From Apirhabdus apintestini (lineage in GTDB: Bacteria; Pseudomonadota; Gammaproteobacteria; Enterobacterales; Enterobacteriaceae): 64,000 nt of DNA. Under the pieces are notes generated by a model. The model saw nothing but the letters and a program-made list of their open reading frames with translations, was not told where the DNA came from and did no database searches. A program made the position numbers and the translations under genes. How positions within the stretch are numbered: the first letter of the stretch is position 1; each line of letters opens with the position of its first letter. The DNA lies in NCBI GenBank assembly GCA_033977085.1, contig CP138906.1, forward strand, positions 4,092,001 through 4,156,000, given 5' to 3'. This document shows, piece by piece, positions 42,777 to 52,582 of this stretch.

Positions 42777-43127
42777 ATGAAAAACCTGAAAAAATTCATT
42801 CCCCCTGTTAAAAAGCCCCGTCTCAGCGGCTGGCTGCTGACCTCTGTGCTGTTGCTCGGCACCATCGGTCTGGTATCGCCCCAGCAGTTGCCGGTGGTTG
42901 TCTACAAGCTGTCGCTCATCACGCTGGCGGCTGTGCTGGGCTACTGGCTTGACCGTTCGCTTTTCCCCAAATCCCGCCCCGGTCAGTACCTGAAGCACGA
43001 TGACAGGCTGATGGCTGATGGTCGCTTCCCCGTCCAGACTGGCCTTCACCTGGTCTTTTCCGCTGCGCTAATCCGCCGTGCGCTGATTGTTGCAGCGGTC
43101 TGTCTGGCCGTGGCGACGGGGCTGTGA
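42777..43127 (+). CDS. Putative holin
   Basis: 116 residues with transmembrane segments GWLLTSVLLLGTIGLV, VVYKLSLITLAAVLGYWL and, near the end, LIRRALIVAAVCLAVATGL. The pattern RLSGWLLTSVLLLG...SPQQLPVVVYKLSLITLA matches putative holins of Mu-like phages. It begins the lysis cassette, directly before membrane, transglycosylase and spanin genes. Confidence 0.8.
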   Translation: MKNLKKFIPPVKKPRLSGWLLTSVLLLGTIGLVSPQQLPVVVYKLSLITLAAVLGYWLDRSLFPKSRPGQYLKHDDRLMADGRFPVQTGLHLVFSAALIRRALIVAAVCLAVATGL

Positions 43128-43129
43128 CC

Positions 43130-43345
43130 ATGAACTGGCCTCAAATCACCCTCATCATCCTGCTCGCCTTTGGTCTGGGCGTAACCGCCATCAAGCATGG
43201 CGAGCCACGCAACGATAAATACAGCTTCTGGTGGCGGCTCGCTGGCAACCTGGTTATTGCCTGGCTGCTCTGGTGTGGCGGTTTTTCAGTCAGGCCTGCG
43301 CAGCCGAGCCGCCACAGGCCGCGCTGCAGTATCGCGACGATGTGA
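43130..43345 (+). CDS. Small lysis-cassette membrane protein
   Basis: MNWPQITLIILLAFGLGVTAIKHGEPRNDKYSFWWRLAGN resembles a small two-segment membrane protein common after the holin in these phages (typical end LLWxGGFF). After CGGF the frame runs on in a sequence unlike the family; a T run near 43285 is probably one base short. Adding that base would bring it into the frame of the next gene, so its true end is unclear. Confidence 0.65.
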   Translation: MNWPQITLIILLAFGLGVTAIKHGEPRNDKYSFWWRLAGNLVIAWLLWCGGFSVRPAQPSRHRPRCSIATM

Positions 43346-43857
43346 TCCGTAATGCCCGGCTTGAATGGGGACTGTCTGCGCCGGTGGCTGACTTCGCCGC
43401 ACAGCTGCATCAGGAAAGCGGCTGGCGACCTGATGCGGTCTCGCCGGTTGGCGCTCAGGGGCTGGCGCAGTTTATGCCCGCCACCGCTGACTGGATAAGT
43501 CAGCTGATGCCGGGGCTGAACAGCCACGAGCCGTTTAATCCGGCATGGGCCATCCGGGCGCTGGTCAGCTATGACCGCTGGCTGTGGCAGCGCGTCAGCG
43601 CCGCCAACGGCTGCGAACGTATGGCCATGACGCTGTCCGGCTATAACGGCGGTCTGGGCTGGGTACAGCGGGACAAACGGCTGGCCTCTCAGCAGGGGCT
43701 GGACAGCACCCGCTGGTTTGATCATGTCGCCACGGTGAATGCCGGACGCAGCGCCGCCAACTGGCGTGAGAACCGCCATTATCCGCAGCGTATCCTGCGG
43801 GAGCTGGCTCCGCGCTATCTCAGATGGGGAGGCAGCAGCTGTGTGGAACCTGGTTAA
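43231..43857 (+). CDS. Endolysin, lytic transglycosylase (SLT) domain
   Basis: The catalytic Glu is in QLHQESGWRPDAVSPVGAQG, followed by GLAQFMPATADW and ALVSYDRWLWQR, the lysozyme-like SLT fold. It cleaves the glycan strands of peptidoglycan. The N-terminus (LAALVWRFFSQACA before AEPPQ) looks like a secreted-protein signal with an ACA cleavage site. The start (GTG 43231) lies inside the preceding membrane-protein gene and is uncertain. It overlaps the spanin gene by 17 bp. Confidence 0.85.
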   Translation: MAARWQPGYCLAALVWRFFSQACAAEPPQAALQYRDDVIRNARLEWGLSAPVADFAAQLHQESGWRPDAVSPVGAQGLAQFMPATADWISQLMPGLNSHEPFNPAWAIRALVSYDRWLWQRVSAANGCERMAMTLSGYNGGLGWVQRDKRLASQQGLDSTRWFDHVATVNAGRSAANWRENRHYPQRILRELAPRYLRWGGSSCVEPG

Positions 43858-44491
43858 AAGATTACCGTGGCGCGGCATGGTGCTGGCGCTTGTTCTGGTG
43901 ACTGCTCTTTATGGACTGAACCGCTGGGGCTATCACGACGGTTCTGAGGACGCAAAACGTGACGGTGACGCAGCGCTCAGTCGACTGCAGTCAGCGTTTG
44001 ATACGTACAAAACGGAGCAGGCAACGCTTGAGAACGCCGCACTGAAGGCCTGGGCACAGCGTTATCAGGAGCAGGTCGCAACCGGGCATCAGGCAGAAGC
44101 CGGTTACCTGGAGCAGATAGCCCGGCTGGAGAGCCGGAATCAACAACTACAGAGGCAGGTAAACGATGTTACACAGCGCTGGATTGATGAAAAAGGTAAG
44201 AGCCATCCCATTGAGTGCGTGTTTACTCGCGGTTTCGTGCGCCAGTACAACGCCGCGCTCGGATACGACGACGCATCCGTCGACACCGGTCATTCAGGCC
44301 CGGTTGCCGCTACTGGCACCGGCACTGGCGCAGCGTCCGGGCAACCTGACGCCGCTGGTGCCTGGCTACGCGACTCAGGCGTCACCCAGCGTGACGTCCT
44401 CGCCAACATCATCGACAACGCGAAACAGTGCCGCATCTGGCGCAGCCAGATAAACCGGCTTCTGGACGAACGGGAAGGATTACAGAAATGA
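43841..44491 (+). CDS. Inner-membrane spanin (Rz-like)
   Basis: A GTG start at 43841 follows GGGGAGG by about 10 bases. One N-terminal transmembrane segment (MVLALVLVTALYGL) precedes a long periplasmic helix (RLQSAFDTYKTEQATLENAALKAWAQRYQEQ...LESRNQQLQRQVNDVTQRW), typical of i-spanins. About 216 residues. It links inner to outer membrane with the lipoprotein encoded within it and disrupts the outer membrane at lysis. Confidence 0.82.
   Translation: MWNLVKRLPWRGMVLALVLVTALYGLNRWGYHDGSEDAKRDGDAALSRLQSAFDTYKTEQATLENAALKAWAQRYQEQVATGHQAEAGYLEQIARLESRNQQLQRQVNDVTQRWIDEKGKSHPIECVFTRGFVRQYNAALGYDDASVDTGHSGPVAATGTGTGAASGQPDAAGAWLRDSGVTQRDVLANIIDNAKQCRIWRSQINRLLDEREGLQK
44187..44453 (+). CDS. Outer-membrane spanin lipoprotein (Rz1-like), embedded in Rz
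   Basis: In another frame wholly within Rz: MKKVRAIPLSACLLAVSCAS, a lipoprotein signal with lipobox AVSC, then a Pro-rich mature chain (TTPRSDTTTHPSTPVIQARLPLLAP). Nested Rz/Rz1 is known from lambda-like and P2-like phages. The start at 44187 is preferred over 44166 because it opens the signal. Confidence 0.82.
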   Translation: MKKVRAIPLSACLLAVSCASTTPRSDTTTHPSTPVIQARLPLLAPALAQRPGNLTPLVPGYATQASPSVTSSPTSSTTRNSAASGAAR

Positions 44492-44820
44492 CGTTGCAGG
44501 TTGAATTCTGGACGGTGGTGGGCTTTCTCATCACCTTCATGAGCTTTGTCGGTGGTATTGCGAAGTGGCTGTTCAGCAAGGCGGAGGAGCGCCAGGCGGC
44601 GCGTTTCGCCTCCCTTGAGCAGTCGCTGCAGCAGTCCAGCTCCAACTGGGGCGAACTGGAGAAAGAGTTCATGCGTTTCCGGGCTGAACTGCCCCTGAAC
44701 TACGTCCGCCGCGAGGATTACATCCGGGGGCAGACGGTCATCGAGGCCAAGCTGGACGCGCTCTATAACAAACTGGAAGTGGTACAGGGGTACCGCCATA
44801 CAGGAGGTCACAATGGTTGA
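44488..44820 (+). CDS. DUF2730-type phage membrane protein (Mu gp25-like)
   Basis: Starts MTLQVEFWTVVGFLITFMSF at 44488, overlapping the spanin stop by 4 bp. One transmembrane segment, then a coiled coil (KAEERQAARFASLEQSLQQSSSNWGELEKEFMRFRAELP) and VRREDYIRGQTVIEAKLDALYNKLEVV. This matches DUF2730 proteins that lie just before the head genes of Mu-like phages. Role not established. 110 residues. Confidence 0.75.
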   Translation: MTLQVEFWTVVGFLITFMSFVGGIAKWLFSKAEERQAARFASLEQSLQQSSSNWGELEKEFMRFRAELPLNYVRREDYIRGQTVIEAKLDALYNKLEVVQGYRHTGGHNG

Positions 44821-45124
44821 TATCGCCCGCGTGCGCCGGGAGTCCCTGCGCTGGAGTCTGCTGGTTGCCCTGAACAAAACCCGCCCGTACACCGCCAGCG
44901 AAACGTTGCTGCTGGACGTGGCCCGCGCCATCTACCCGGATACCACGCCGCTGGAGCTGCGCCGGGAGCTGGATTATCTGTCAGACCGCAGGATGGTTGA
45001 CTTGGAGAAGAAGCCCTCCGGTGACTGGTTTGCCGACCTGACCCGCCTCGGCGTTGACCTGGTGGAATACACCGTGGAATGCGGCCCCGGCATCGCCCGC
45101 CCGGAAAAGTACAGGAGTGAATGA
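44813..45124 (+). CDS. Mu gp26-like protein, predicted winged helix
   Basis: 103 residues. RRESLRWSLLVALNKTRPYTASETLLLDVARAIYPDTTPLELRRELDYLSDRRMVDL has the look of a winged helix. It stands where Mu gp26 does, between DUF2730 and DUF3486 genes, with short overlaps on both sides. Function unknown; DNA binding would fit a packaging role. Confidence 0.72.
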   Translation: MVDIARVRRESLRWSLLVALNKTRPYTASETLLLDVARAIYPDTTPLELRRELDYLSDRRMVDLEKKPSGDWFADLTRLGVDLVEYTVECGPGIARPEKYRSE

Positions 45125-45669
45125 TGGCCAGACGCAGCACGATAGAAAAGCTGCCGGAAGACGTGCGACGCTGGCTGGAGCGGGCGCTGACTGAATCCGG
45201 CTTCAGCGGGTATACCGAGCTGGAGTCCCTGCTGCGTGAGCAGGGGTATGTCATCAGCAAATCCGCCATTCATCGCTATGGCCAGAAGATTGAGCGCCGC
45301 TATGGTGCCATCCGGGCGGCCACCGAAGCGGCCCGGATGCTGACCGAGGGGGCGGCGGACGATCAGGATGCGCGTTCTGAGGCGGTCATTGCCCTGATTC
45401 AGACTGAACTGTTCGAAAGCATCGTCCAGTTGCAGGAAGCAGAAGAAGGCGACGTCGACCCCAAAGAGCGCGTGGCGCTGCTGTCGAAGGTGGCGAAGAA
45501 CGTGGCCACGCTGTCCCGCGCTTCCGTCAACCTGAAGAAATTCCAGACCGAAGTCCGCGCCAGAGCGCAGCAGGCAGCCAGCAACGCCGAGAAAATTGCC
45601 CGCAAGGGTGGTCTGTCAGCCGACGCGGTACAGGCGCTGCGCCGTGAAATTCTGGGGATTGCCACATGA
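45121..45669 (+). CDS. DUF3486 protein, probable small terminase (Mu gp27-like)
   Basis: 182 residues. HTH-like N-terminus (STIEKLPEDVRRWLERALTESGFSGYTELESLLREQGYVISKSAIHRYGQKI) and a helical C-terminus (LSADAVQALRREILGI) match the DUF3486 family. It is directly before the large terminase with a 4-bp overlap, so it likely recognises packaging sites at the phage end. Confidence 0.87.
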   Translation: MMARRSTIEKLPEDVRRWLERALTESGFSGYTELESLLREQGYVISKSAIHRYGQKIERRYGAIRAATEAARMLTEGAADDQDARSEAVIALIQTELFESIVQLQEAEEGDVDPKERVALLSKVAKNVATLSRASVNLKKFQTEVRARAQQAASNAEKIARKGGLSADAVQALRREILGIAT

Positions 45670-47189
45670 GTCAACTTGCGCCAGTAATACCCGATACCTC
45701 CGGTTATGACGCGCCTCCCGTTCTGCTGCCCTACCAGCAGCGCTGGGTGGCTGATCCATCGCCGTTCAAGGTTATGGAGAAAAGTCGCCGTACCGGTATC
45801 ACCTGGGCCGAAGCGTCCGATAACGTGCTGACCGCTGCATCCTCGGCAGCTGCGGGCGGGATGAACGTGTATTACATCGCCTATAACCAGGACATGACCG
45901 TTGAATATATCCAGGCCTGTGCCATGTGGGCGCGGGCGTTCAACTATGCCGCCAGCGAAATCGAAGAGGGCTTCTGGGAAGAGGAGGAAGAAGACAAACA
46001 CATCAAGACATACACCATCAAGTTTCCCGACTCCGGCTTCCGTGTTGTCGCGCTTTCCAGCCGCCCGTCTAACCTGCGTGGCCGTCAGGGCGTTATCGTC
46101 ATTGATGAGGCCGCGTTCCATGAGCAACTGAAAGAGCCGCTGAAGGCGGCAATGGCGATGCTGATCTGGGGCGGTAAGGTGCGCGTTATCTCCACCCATG
46201 ATGGCGATGATAATGAATTCAACACCACCATCACCGACATCCGCGCCGGGCGTCTTGGTGGTAGCGTACAACGCATTGACTTCAAAGAGGCGGTGGCTGA
46301 GGGATTGTTCCGCCGCGTCTGTCTGCGCACGGGGCAGGAATGGACGGAGGCCGCTGAACAGGCGTGGATGGCGTCGGTGTACAAATTTTATGGTGCCGGT
46401 GCAGCGGAAGAGCTTGACTGTATTCCGGCCAACGGAAGCGGCGCCTGGCTGTCCCGTGCCCTGATAGAGTCCCGCATGTCCGCTGATACGCCGGTTTTGC
46501 GTCTGACCTGCCCGGAGGGCTACGAGCTGAAGCCCGACGAGGTGCGCTGGAATGAGACACAGGACTGGCTGGACGAGCATCTGAAGCCGCTGCTGGAGGC
46601 GCTACCCGCTGATGCCCGCTCTTTTCTGGGACGCGACTTTGGCCGCAGCGGCGACCTGTCGGTTGACTATCCCCTGTTGCAGGAGAAGAACCTGGTGCGC
46701 CGGGTGCCGTTCGTGCTGGAGCTGCGCAACGTGCCGTTCAAACAGCAGGAGCAAATCACCTGGTATCTGATGGATGGCCTGCCCGGCCTGCTGGGTGCCG
46801 CGTTCGACGCCCGTGGCAACGGCGCTTACCTTGCTGAATACGCCATGCAGCGCTATGGCTCCAGCCGGGTTAAGCAGGTGATGCCAACCGAGGGCTGGTA
46901 CCGGGAACATATGCCGCCGGTCAAGGCGGCGCTGGAAGACGGCAACCTGGTGGATTTGCCGAAGGATGAAGACACGCTGGACGACCTGCGGGCCGTTCAG
47001 GTAGTGAACGGCGTCCCTCGCGTGCCGGAGCAGCGCTCAAAAGCCAAATCTGACGGTGGTAAACGCCATGGTGACTCAGCCATTGCAGTGGCACTGGCCT
47101 GGTTTGCCAGCCGTGAAATTAACAAAGGGCCGGTGAAGGCAAGTTCGCGCCGTCGCCGCCAGTCTGCCCGTATGCTGGAGGGATACTGA
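45666..47189 (+). CDS. Terminase large subunit (Mu gp28-like)
   Basis: 507 residues, intact. The ATPase has MEKSRRTGITWAE as Walker A variant, VIVIDEAAFHEQL as Walker B/catalytic Glu, and VISTHDGDDNEF as motif C. The nuclease half contains GRDFGRSGDLSVDYP and a late Asp in GDSAIAVALAW. It drives headful packaging of phage DNA. One-base overlap with the portal gene. Confidence 0.95.
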   Translation: MSQLAPVIPDTSGYDAPPVLLPYQQRWVADPSPFKVMEKSRRTGITWAEASDNVLTAASSAAAGGMNVYYIAYNQDMTVEYIQACAMWARAFNYAASEIEEGFWEEEEEDKHIKTYTIKFPDSGFRVVALSSRPSNLRGRQGVIVIDEAAFHEQLKEPLKAAMAMLIWGGKVRVISTHDGDDNEFNTTITDIRAGRLGGSVQRIDFKEAVAEGLFRRVCLRTGQEWTEAAEQAWMASVYKFYGAGAAEELDCIPANGSGAWLSRALIESRMSADTPVLRLTCPEGYELKPDEVRWNETQDWLDEHLKPLLEALPADARSFLGRDFGRSGDLSVDYPLLQEKNLVRRVPFVLELRNVPFKQQEQITWYLMDGLPGLLGAAFDARGNGAYLAEYAMQRYGSSRVKQVMPTEGWYREHMPPVKAALEDGNLVDLPKDEDTLDDLRAVQVVNGVPRVPEQRSKAKSDGGKRHGDSAIAVALAWFASREINKGPVKASSRRRRQSARMLEGY

Positions 47190-48687
47190 TGGCCAGAGGA
47201 CTCTGGGTTTCACCCGATGAATTTGTCAAATTTGCTGAACCCACTAAAACGCTGACGGAGCAGATCGCCTCGCGCAGTCGTTCCATCGATTTCTTCGGGC
47301 TGGGGATGTACCTGCCTAACCCTGACCCCATCCTGAAATCTCAGGGCCGGGATATCCGCATCTATCGCGAGCTGCGTACCGACCCGCTGGTCGGCGGCTG
47401 CATCCGCAGGCGTAAGGCGGCGGTTAAATCGCTGGAGCGGGGTCTGGAGCGTAGCCATGCCCCGGCGCGGGTATTCAGCTTCATCCGGGATATGCTCGAC
47501 GATCTGGACCTGTCCCGCATTATCGGCGAGATGACCGACGCCGTTCTCTACGGATATCAGCCCTGCGAAATCATGTGGGGCCGCTCTGTAAAGTCCTGGG
47601 CCATCGCCGATATCGTGGGTAAACCACCGGAGTGGTTCCAGTTCGACAACGACAACCTGCTGCGCTTTCGCGCTAAGGATGCCGGGCTGGAAGGCGAGTC
47701 GGTACCGCTGAACAAGTTCGTGGTACCGCGTCAGGACGCGACCTACGATAACCCGTATGGCTTCCCTGACCTGTCGATGTGCTTCTGGCCCGTGACATTC
47801 AAAAAAGGCGGCATGAAGTTCTGGGTACGTTTTGCCGAGAAATACGGCTCACCGTGGGTTATCGGCAAGCATCCACGCGGTACCGCTCAGGGTGAGATTG
47901 ACCTGCTGCTGGACTCCATGGAAGCGATGGTCGAAGACGCGGTGGCCGCCATCCCCGATGACTCCTCCATCGAAATCAAGGAGGCCGCAGGCAAGGCCGA
48001 CAGCAGCGATATTTATCAGAACCTGATTACGCTTGCCCGCAGTGAAATCTCCATCGCCCTGCTGGGGCAGAACCAGACCACTGAGGCCAACAGTAACCGC
48101 GCCTCTGCGCAGGCCGGACTGGAGGTTACGGATGATATCCGCGACGCGGATGCCGATATTGTGGAAAGCGCGGTGAATCAGGCCATCAAAATGGCGGTGT
48201 CGCTGAACTTCGGGGATGTGGCCAGCCCCGTCTGGAAGATGTGGGAACAGGGAACGGTCGACGATACCCAGGCAACCCGTGACGAGAAACTCAGCCGCGC
48301 CGGTGTGGTCTTCACCCCGCAATACTTTAAGCGTGAGTATCAGTTGCAGGACGGGGATATCGACGAAACGCCCCCTTCAGAGCGCCAGAATAACGGGCTG
48401 CCACTGTCGTTCTCCGAGGCGGTGGATGCCGATATTCAGGCACAACAGGCCCTGGACGATGCACTGGATATTCTGATGAACGGAGGCTCGTTAAGCGGTA
48501 CGCTGGAGCCGGTACTGGCACCGTTGTTTAAACGGGTTGAAAACGGCATCAACCCGTCCGAGCTCGTTGGGCGAACTGGCCGAGCCTGTACCCGCAGATG
48601 AACGCTGAAGACCTGCAGGAGCGGCTGGCCAGGGTTATCTTTGTTGCAAGTCTCTGGGGGCGTCTGCATGAGCGTAACCACGACTGA
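47189..48687 (+). CDS. Portal protein, DUF935 (Mu gp29-like), frame broken near 48565
   Basis: The chain has the DUF935 features: IYRELRTDPLVGGCIRRRKAAV, GYQPCEIMWG, RFAEKYGSPWVIGKH and TTEANSNRASAQ. Near the end, extra C bases in two GAGCTG hexamers (48565, 48586) shift the frame; without them the chain runs SELLGELAELYPQMNAEDLQ and ends GRLHERNHD at 48687, 498 residues. The portal is the packaging and ejection channel at one capsid vertex. It overlaps the next gene by 20 bp. Confidence 0.92.
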
Positions 48688-49488
48688 ACTGGCTTACTGC
48701 ATGACGCTGCCGCCCAAGCGGGCTATCAGTTACCTGAAATCCAAAGGGTATAAAATTGCCTGGGACTGGGAGGATATGTGGCAGGACGCCCATGCCCGCG
48801 CCTTTACCGTCGCCAAAGTGGCCCGTCTGGATATCCTGGAGGATATCCGCAGCCGCCTGCAGCAGGCGCTGGACGAGGGGAAGACTGACCGCTGGTTTCG
48901 TAAAGAGCTGGAGCCGGAGCTGCAGCGCAAGGGATGGTGGGGGCCGCGTGACACCACCGACCCGGTAACGGGGAGCCGGTCACCATCCAGCAGGGCAGCC
49001 CGTGGCGACTCGATACCATCTTTCGCACCAATATGTCGGTACTCTACAGCGGCGGACGCTGGGCCGAACAGATGGAGAACGTCGACGACAGGCCGTACTG
49101 GATGTACACGGGCATCAACGACAGCCATACCCGCAGGAGCCATCTGGCCCTGCACAGTCTGGTGCTGCGTTACGACGATCCGTTTTGGCAGGCGTTCTAC
49201 CCGCCGAACGGCTGGCGCTGCCGCTGTGGCGTGATTGCCCTGAGTGCAGCGGAGGTTCGTGCCCGTGGTCTGAAGGTCGTGAACTCCAGCAATGCTATGG
49301 GGTGGGAGCTGAAACTGGTCTCGGAGAAAACCGGCGAGATGCAGAACGTCGCCACCTTCAATACCGGCACCACGAAAGTGGCCACCGACGTCGGCTGGTC
49401 TTATGCGCCGGGAGCGGCTTACCGTCCCGACCTTGCCCGCTATCAGGGTACTCTGAAATCGCTGGCACAACAGGAACTGAGAGGATAA
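48668..49488 (+). CDS. Head morphogenesis protein (Mu gpF/gp30-like), frame broken near 48975
   Basis: Starts MSVTTTELAYCMTLPPKRAISYL at 48668. The C-terminal part has TGINDSHTRRSHLALHSLVL, WQAFYPPNGWRCRCGVIAL, the SPP1 gp7/Mu F signature with its CRC. A G run near 48975 is short by one (four; five restores TGEPVTIQQGSPWRLDTIF). Corrected length is 273 residues. Minor head protein needed for assembly. Confidence 0.9.
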
Positions 49489-49949
49489 TGATGGCTTCAG
49501 ATAATCTGGTCAATATCACCATAAACGATAAATCGCTGCGTCAGAGCCTGAATGTGCTGGAGCTGGCGGCGACAGACCTGACACCCGCAATGCGTAAAAT
49601 AGCCGGAACCCTGCTGACGGAGACCCAGCTTAATTTTATGGATGAGGGGCGTCCGGCCCGGACGCCCTCACTGGCGGCTGAAGAGCGTGACGGCCAGACA
49701 TTGCAGCTTACCGGGCGTCTGATGGGGTCGGTATCGACGGACTATGATGACAGGCAGGCTGCGGTGGGTACCAATGTCGTTTACGGAGCCATTCACCAGT
49801 TCGGCGGCAAAACTGGCCGTAATGAATCCGTTGAGCTGGAGGCCCGCCCTTATTTACCCATCACCGGCGATGGCGAACTGCAGCCGGAGGCAGAAAAGTC
49901 GGTTCTGGATACCGTTGTCCGGCATCTTGAATCTGCGGCCCGTCGCTGA
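49488..49949 (+). CDS. Virion morphogenesis protein (Mu gpG-like)
   Basis: 153 residues, intact. LRQSLNVLELAATDLTPAMRKIAGTLLTETQLNFMDEGRPARTPSLA and the later TNVVYGAIHQFGGKTGR...RPYLPIT match the gpG/phage virion morphogenesis family, linked to tail completion or head-tail joining. Its start overlaps the gpF stop by one base. A 203-bp spacer to the protease gene (49950-50152) has no supported gene. Confidence 0.87.
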   Translation: MMASDNLVNITINDKSLRQSLNVLELAATDLTPAMRKIAGTLLTETQLNFMDEGRPARTPSLAAEERDGQTLQLTGRLMGSVSTDYDDRQAAVGTNVVYGAIHQFGGKTGRNESVELEARPYLPITGDGELQPEAEKSVLDTVVRHLESAARR

Positions 49950-50152
49950 ATTTTACCCTCCGGGGCGGGTGATTTACCGTGTTAACCGCCCCGACGCCTT
50001 TATAAAGGTTTACAGCCCCCTCGTTTGCCGCTTTAATCGTCGCTGTTTCCCCCGCTGTCTTTCCTCCCCACGATTTTTTCTAAAGCAGATTAAAAGCACT
50101 GCTGGCGGCTTTTCCACACACTGTTCCCGACAACGTAACGCGGGACAGCAAA

Positions 50153-51249
50153 ATGTCAGCCATTCACATTTTTAAAGCCGGTACTCATACCGATATGCAC
50201 GGCAAGCAGTTGCCGTTCACGCAAAGCGACCTGGCCGCCTGCGTGAAAGCCTACGACCCGACCATCCATGAAGCGCCTCTCGTCATCGGTCACCCCAAAA
50301 CGGAAGACCCTGCATGGGGTTGGGTGAAATCCCTGTCGCTGGACGGCTCCAACCTGAATGCGGAGCCAGGGCAGGTCGACCCGGAGTTCGCCGAGATGGT
50401 TGCTGCCGGACGCTGGAAGAAGATTTCAGCTTCGTTTTACCTCCCTGACTCCCCGAACAACCCGAAGCCCGGCACGCTTTATCTGCGTCACGTCGGCTTT
50501 CTGGGCGCACAGCCGCCATCCATTAAGGGGCTGAAGCAGGTGTCGTTCGGTGAGCAGGAAGAAGGCGTCGTCGAGTTCGCCGACTGGAGCGATATCACCA
50601 ACGCCTCTTTATGGGGCCGTCTGCGTGATTTTCTGATTGCCCAGTTCGGGCTGGATGAGACCGACAAGGTGCTTCCTTCATGGCAGGTTGATTCCCTGCG
50701 TGAAGAGGCTTACCGCGACACCGGGAAGTCTGAACCGGACTTCAGTGAACACAATCCCACCCCTCAACAAGAGAACAGCACCATGACTGAAGAAGAAATC
50801 AAAGCGCTTCAGGCGGAAAACGCCCGTCTGAAAGCGGAAGCCACCCAGCGTGCAGAGCAGGAAGCGAAGGCGAAGCAGGACAAACTGCATGCAGAAAACG
50901 TCTCCTTTGCCGAGAAGCTGGTTGGTGATGGCCGTCTGGCCCCCAAAGCAAAGTCGGTTGTTGTGGCCATCCTGGATGCAGTCTCCACGGGCGATAAGCC
51001 GGTTGAGTTTGCTGAAGGTGATACCCGCACTCCGCTGGCCACGGCGTTTAAGACGCTGCTGGACAGCACTGAGCCGGTGCTGAATTTCAGCGAGCACGCG
51101 ACCAAAGACCGCGTGAACACGGATATCAAAACGACGTCAGCAGAGTTTGCTGAAGCCGACCCGGAACGTCTGGCGCTGCATCAGAAAGCGCTGGAACTGT
51201 CGAAAAAGAAGGCATCAGCTACGACGCTGCTGTCTCCCGCTGCCTGTAA
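50153..51249 (+). CDS. Head maturation protease/scaffold (Mu gpI/Z-like)
   Basis: The N-terminal half (IHIFKAGTHTDMHGKQLPFTQSDLAACVKAYDP...VIGHPKTEDPAWGWV) is the Mu I protease type; the C-terminal half is a charged scaffold (MTEEEIKALQAENARLKAEA). An ATG at 50783, residue 211, could start a separate scaffold, as Z does in Mu. Near 51212 an A run is one short; restored, the end is KKEGISYDAAVSRCL at 51249, 365 residues. Confidence 0.88.
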
Positions 51250-51262
51250 TTAAGGAGAGAAC

Positions 51263-52214
51263 ATGTCTGACTATTTAAAGGGTAAGCGCGTTGTTGACCC
51301 GGTACTGACCAGTATCGCTCGCGGTTATAAAAATGCCGCGTTCATCGGCGAGCACATCTTCCCGATCGTGTTGACCGATAAGGAAGGTGTCACCGTTCCG
51401 ACCTTCGGTAAAACTGCCTTTGTGGAGTACGACACCGAGCGTGCCGTGGGGGCTGACAGTAACGTTCTGGTGCGTGAGAAAACCGGCACACTGGACCTGG
51501 TTCTCAACGAACATGACCTGGCGGTTCCGGTGGATTTCCGCGAGCAGGCCGAGTCCATGTTCAACGAAGAAAAGAAAGCAATTCGACGTGCCACCAACGG
51601 CGTCAACCTGAAACGCGAACTGTATGCGGCCCGTCTGGCTCAGGACAAAAAGTCTATCGCGCGGCTAACGTCAAGGCGCTGGCTGCGGCTGAACGCTGGG
51701 CCGGTGGTCAGGGTGATCCGATTGGCATCATTGAAGGCGGGATCGAAGCGGTACGTAACGCCACTGGTCTGCGTCCGAACCTGATGACCATGGGGGCAAG
51801 CGTCATGTCGCTGCTGAAGTTCCACCCGGCGATTCAGGCCGCGATTGGAGCAACGAGCGCAAGCGTATCACCATCGAAATTCTGAAAGACCTTTTCCAAC
51901 TGGAAGATGTGGTGATCGGCGAGCCGGTCTCCATGGCCTCCATGAAAGACGCGCAGAACAAGGACAAAGTCCCGACCGATATCTGGGGCGACAACCTGAT
52001 GCTGCATTACGTCAACAAGCCGCAGCTGGACACCGACAGTGCCGACGAAAACGAACCGTCGTTCGGCTATACCCTGCGCCGTAAAGGAATGCCGGTGGCG
52101 GATAAATACGATGGCGTCGGCGGCAAGGTGAAGTACTGCCGTTATACCGATATCTACAAAGTCGCCGTGGTCGGTGGCGATGCCGGGTATCTCGTCACCA
52201 ACATCGTGAAATAA
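51263..52214 (+). CDS. Major capsid protein (two frameshifts)
   Basis: It opens MSDYLKGKRVVDPVLTSIARGYKNAAFIGEHIFPIV and carries the shell-type motifs DTERAVGADSNVL and VPVDFREQAESMF. Frames break at an A run near 51648 and at GGAGC near 51848; restored segments read VYRAANVKALAAAERWAGGQ and NERKRITIEILKDLFQLEDV. The end is DAGYLVTNIVK. Total 317 residues. It follows the protease/scaffold gene, as expected. Confidence 0.9.
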
Positions 52215-52224
52215 GGAGACGCTC

Positions 52225-52581
52225 ATGGGTACAACTCAACAGGTCATTCTGACCACTACCGTGACGGCCAGCGCGGCGTTGACGCAACAGCGCTTTGTCG
52301 GTGCCGATAACGCTCCCTGTCAGGCCGGTGCCGTGGCGCTCGGCGTGGCGGAGGTGAATGCCGCTGCCGGTGATGTAACCCCGGTCAACGTGCTGGGTAT
52401 CGTTGCCGTCGAGGCTGGTGCCGCCATTGCCAAAGGGCAGATCGTTCAGTCGGATGCGGACGCCTGCGCCGTTCCTCAGGTCCCCGCAGCCGGTGAGACC
52501 CCGGCAGGCATTTCAGCCGGGATTGCGCTGGATGAGGCGCTGGCCGAAGGTGACGTTATCCGTATCCTGCGCGGGGTGTGA
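52225..52581 (+). CDS. DUF2190-type head decoration protein
   Basis: 118 residues, intact. The sequence (TTVTASAALTQQRFVGADNAPCQAGAVALGVAEVNAAAGDVTPVNVLGIVAVEAGAAIAKGQIVQSD) is the Gly/Ala/Val-rich beta pattern of DUF2190 proteins that cement or decorate capsids. It lies directly after the major capsid gene. Confidence 0.82.
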   Translation: MGTTQQVILTTTVTASAALTQQRFVGADNAPCQAGAVALGVAEVNAAAGDVTPVNVLGIVAVEAGAAIAKGQIVQSDADACAVPQVPAAGETPAGISAGIALDEALAEGDVIRILRGV

Positions 52582-52582
52582 T

